From contig JAUVXE010000008.1 in NCBI GenBank assembly GCA_030603745.1, forward strand, positions 37,759-101,758: a DNA stretch of 64,000 bases, read 5' to 3'. This DNA comes from Coriobacteriia bacterium (lineage in GTDB: Bacteria > Actinomycetota > Coriobacteriia > Anaerosomatales > SLCP01). Positions within the stretch are counted from its first letter, which is position 1; the number at the start of each line of letters is the position of its first letter. A program made the translations under genes and the position numbers. The notes below the pieces were generated by a model. The model ran no database searches. It was not told the origin of the DNA and saw nothing but the letters and a program-made list of their open reading frames with translations. Positions 63,712 through 64,000 of this stretch are shown in pieces.

Positions 63712-64000
63712 GTGACGCGAGAGCCGCATCCGTCCGACCGGGCCGTGGTCGCCGCACAGCTCGGCCGCGAGCCGCGGGGGGAGTGGCGCACCGGCGTGCG
63801 CTGCCGGCACGGGTTCCCGCAGACGATCGTCACCGCGCCCGTCCTGCCCGACGGCGCGCCGTTCCCCACCCTGTACTGGCTGACCTGCCCGTTCCTTGCC
63901 GAGGAGACCGCGCGCGCCGAGTCGGCCGGCGAGGTCGCCGCGTGGGCGCGCCGCCTGGCCGCCGACCCCGCGCTCGCCGCCCGGATGCGGGCCGCCGACG
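63712..64000 (+). CDS. DUF501 protein, N-terminal part (cut by window edge)
   Basis: The first 96 codons are present and the gene runs off the right edge. VAAQLGREPRGEWRTGVRCRHGFPQTIVTAPVLPDG and the Cys-containing FPTLYWLTCPF are typical of the DUF501 family, which usually lies between ftsB/divIC and a ppx/gppA phosphatase in actinobacteria. The function is unknown. GTG 63712 starts 13 bases after the ftsB stop. Confidence 0.85.
   Translation, partial: MTREPHPSDRAVVAAQLGREPRGEWRTGVRCRHGFPQTIVTAPVLPDGAPFPTLYWLTCPFLAEETARAESAGEVAAWARRLAADPALAARMRAAD

Overview
The window is a gene-dense, very GC-rich bacterial chromosome segment. It has about 60 protein genes, many start/stop overlaps, and GTG used often as a start codon. 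I see no rRNA, tRNA, CRISPR array, insertion sequence or phage gene. The gene content points to a high-GC Gram-positive (Actinomycetota) lineage: class E sortases, a dnaK-grpE-dnaJ-hspR-clpB chaperone locus with a HAIR operator, the eno-ftsB/divIC-DUF501 order, and an ECF sigma/zinc anti-sigma pair. A 2[4Fe-4S] ferredoxin, an FNR-type box in front of a hemerythrin protein and an in-frame TGA that looks like selenocysteine suggest an anaerobic or microaerophilic life, perhaps a Coriobacteriia-like relative. That placement is inference.

Layout. 1-3.7 kb is a minus-strand operon: secreted wall-side protein, small membrane protein, PIN-TM-TPR fusion, thioredoxin reductase (cut by the edge). 3.8-9.8 kb carries Lon, two class E sortases flanking a secreted HEIWH peptidase-like protein controlled by a cyclic-di-GMP-I riboswitch, and a sugar-nucleotide epimerase. 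9.8-18.3 kb holds a degenerate uracil-DNA-glycosylase-like protein, a ferredoxin and the heat-shock cluster ending in hsp20. 18.5-25.7 kb has an OFA-type transporter and a dense set of two-component proteins, ending in a short KdpD-like kinase with a KdpE-like regulator.

25.7-28 kb and 35.5-39.3 kb hold two versions of a potassium-uptake cassette: a tiny one-helix peptide, a TrkH channel and an exported OB-fold-like protein. A third TrkH lies beside the second version. The first cassette follows the KdpDE-like pair and has a PhoB-type direct repeat in its promoter. Between them lie the DUF438/hemerythrin sensor, a GNAT enzyme, a flavin reductase, and the methionine operon metY-metX-metW behind a Met-rich leader peptide, then rsgA.

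39.3-45.3 kb has an ABC exporter of the MacB/FtsX type, an ECF sigma/anti-sigma pair with a likely autoregulatory promoter, and a thioredoxin-fold lipoprotein whose catalytic motif is Sec-x-x-Cys, read through TGA with a SECIS-like hairpin and translationally coupled to ccdA. 45.4-53.2 kb carries PLP enzymes, a sugar dehydrogenase lipoprotein, small conserved proteins, a response regulator, a histidine kinase with a damaged ATP-binding domain, and nth. 53.4-64 kb is core: mfd, a PpiC foldase, mazG, eno, a methyltransferase, pyk, ftsB/divIC and the start of a DUF501 gene.
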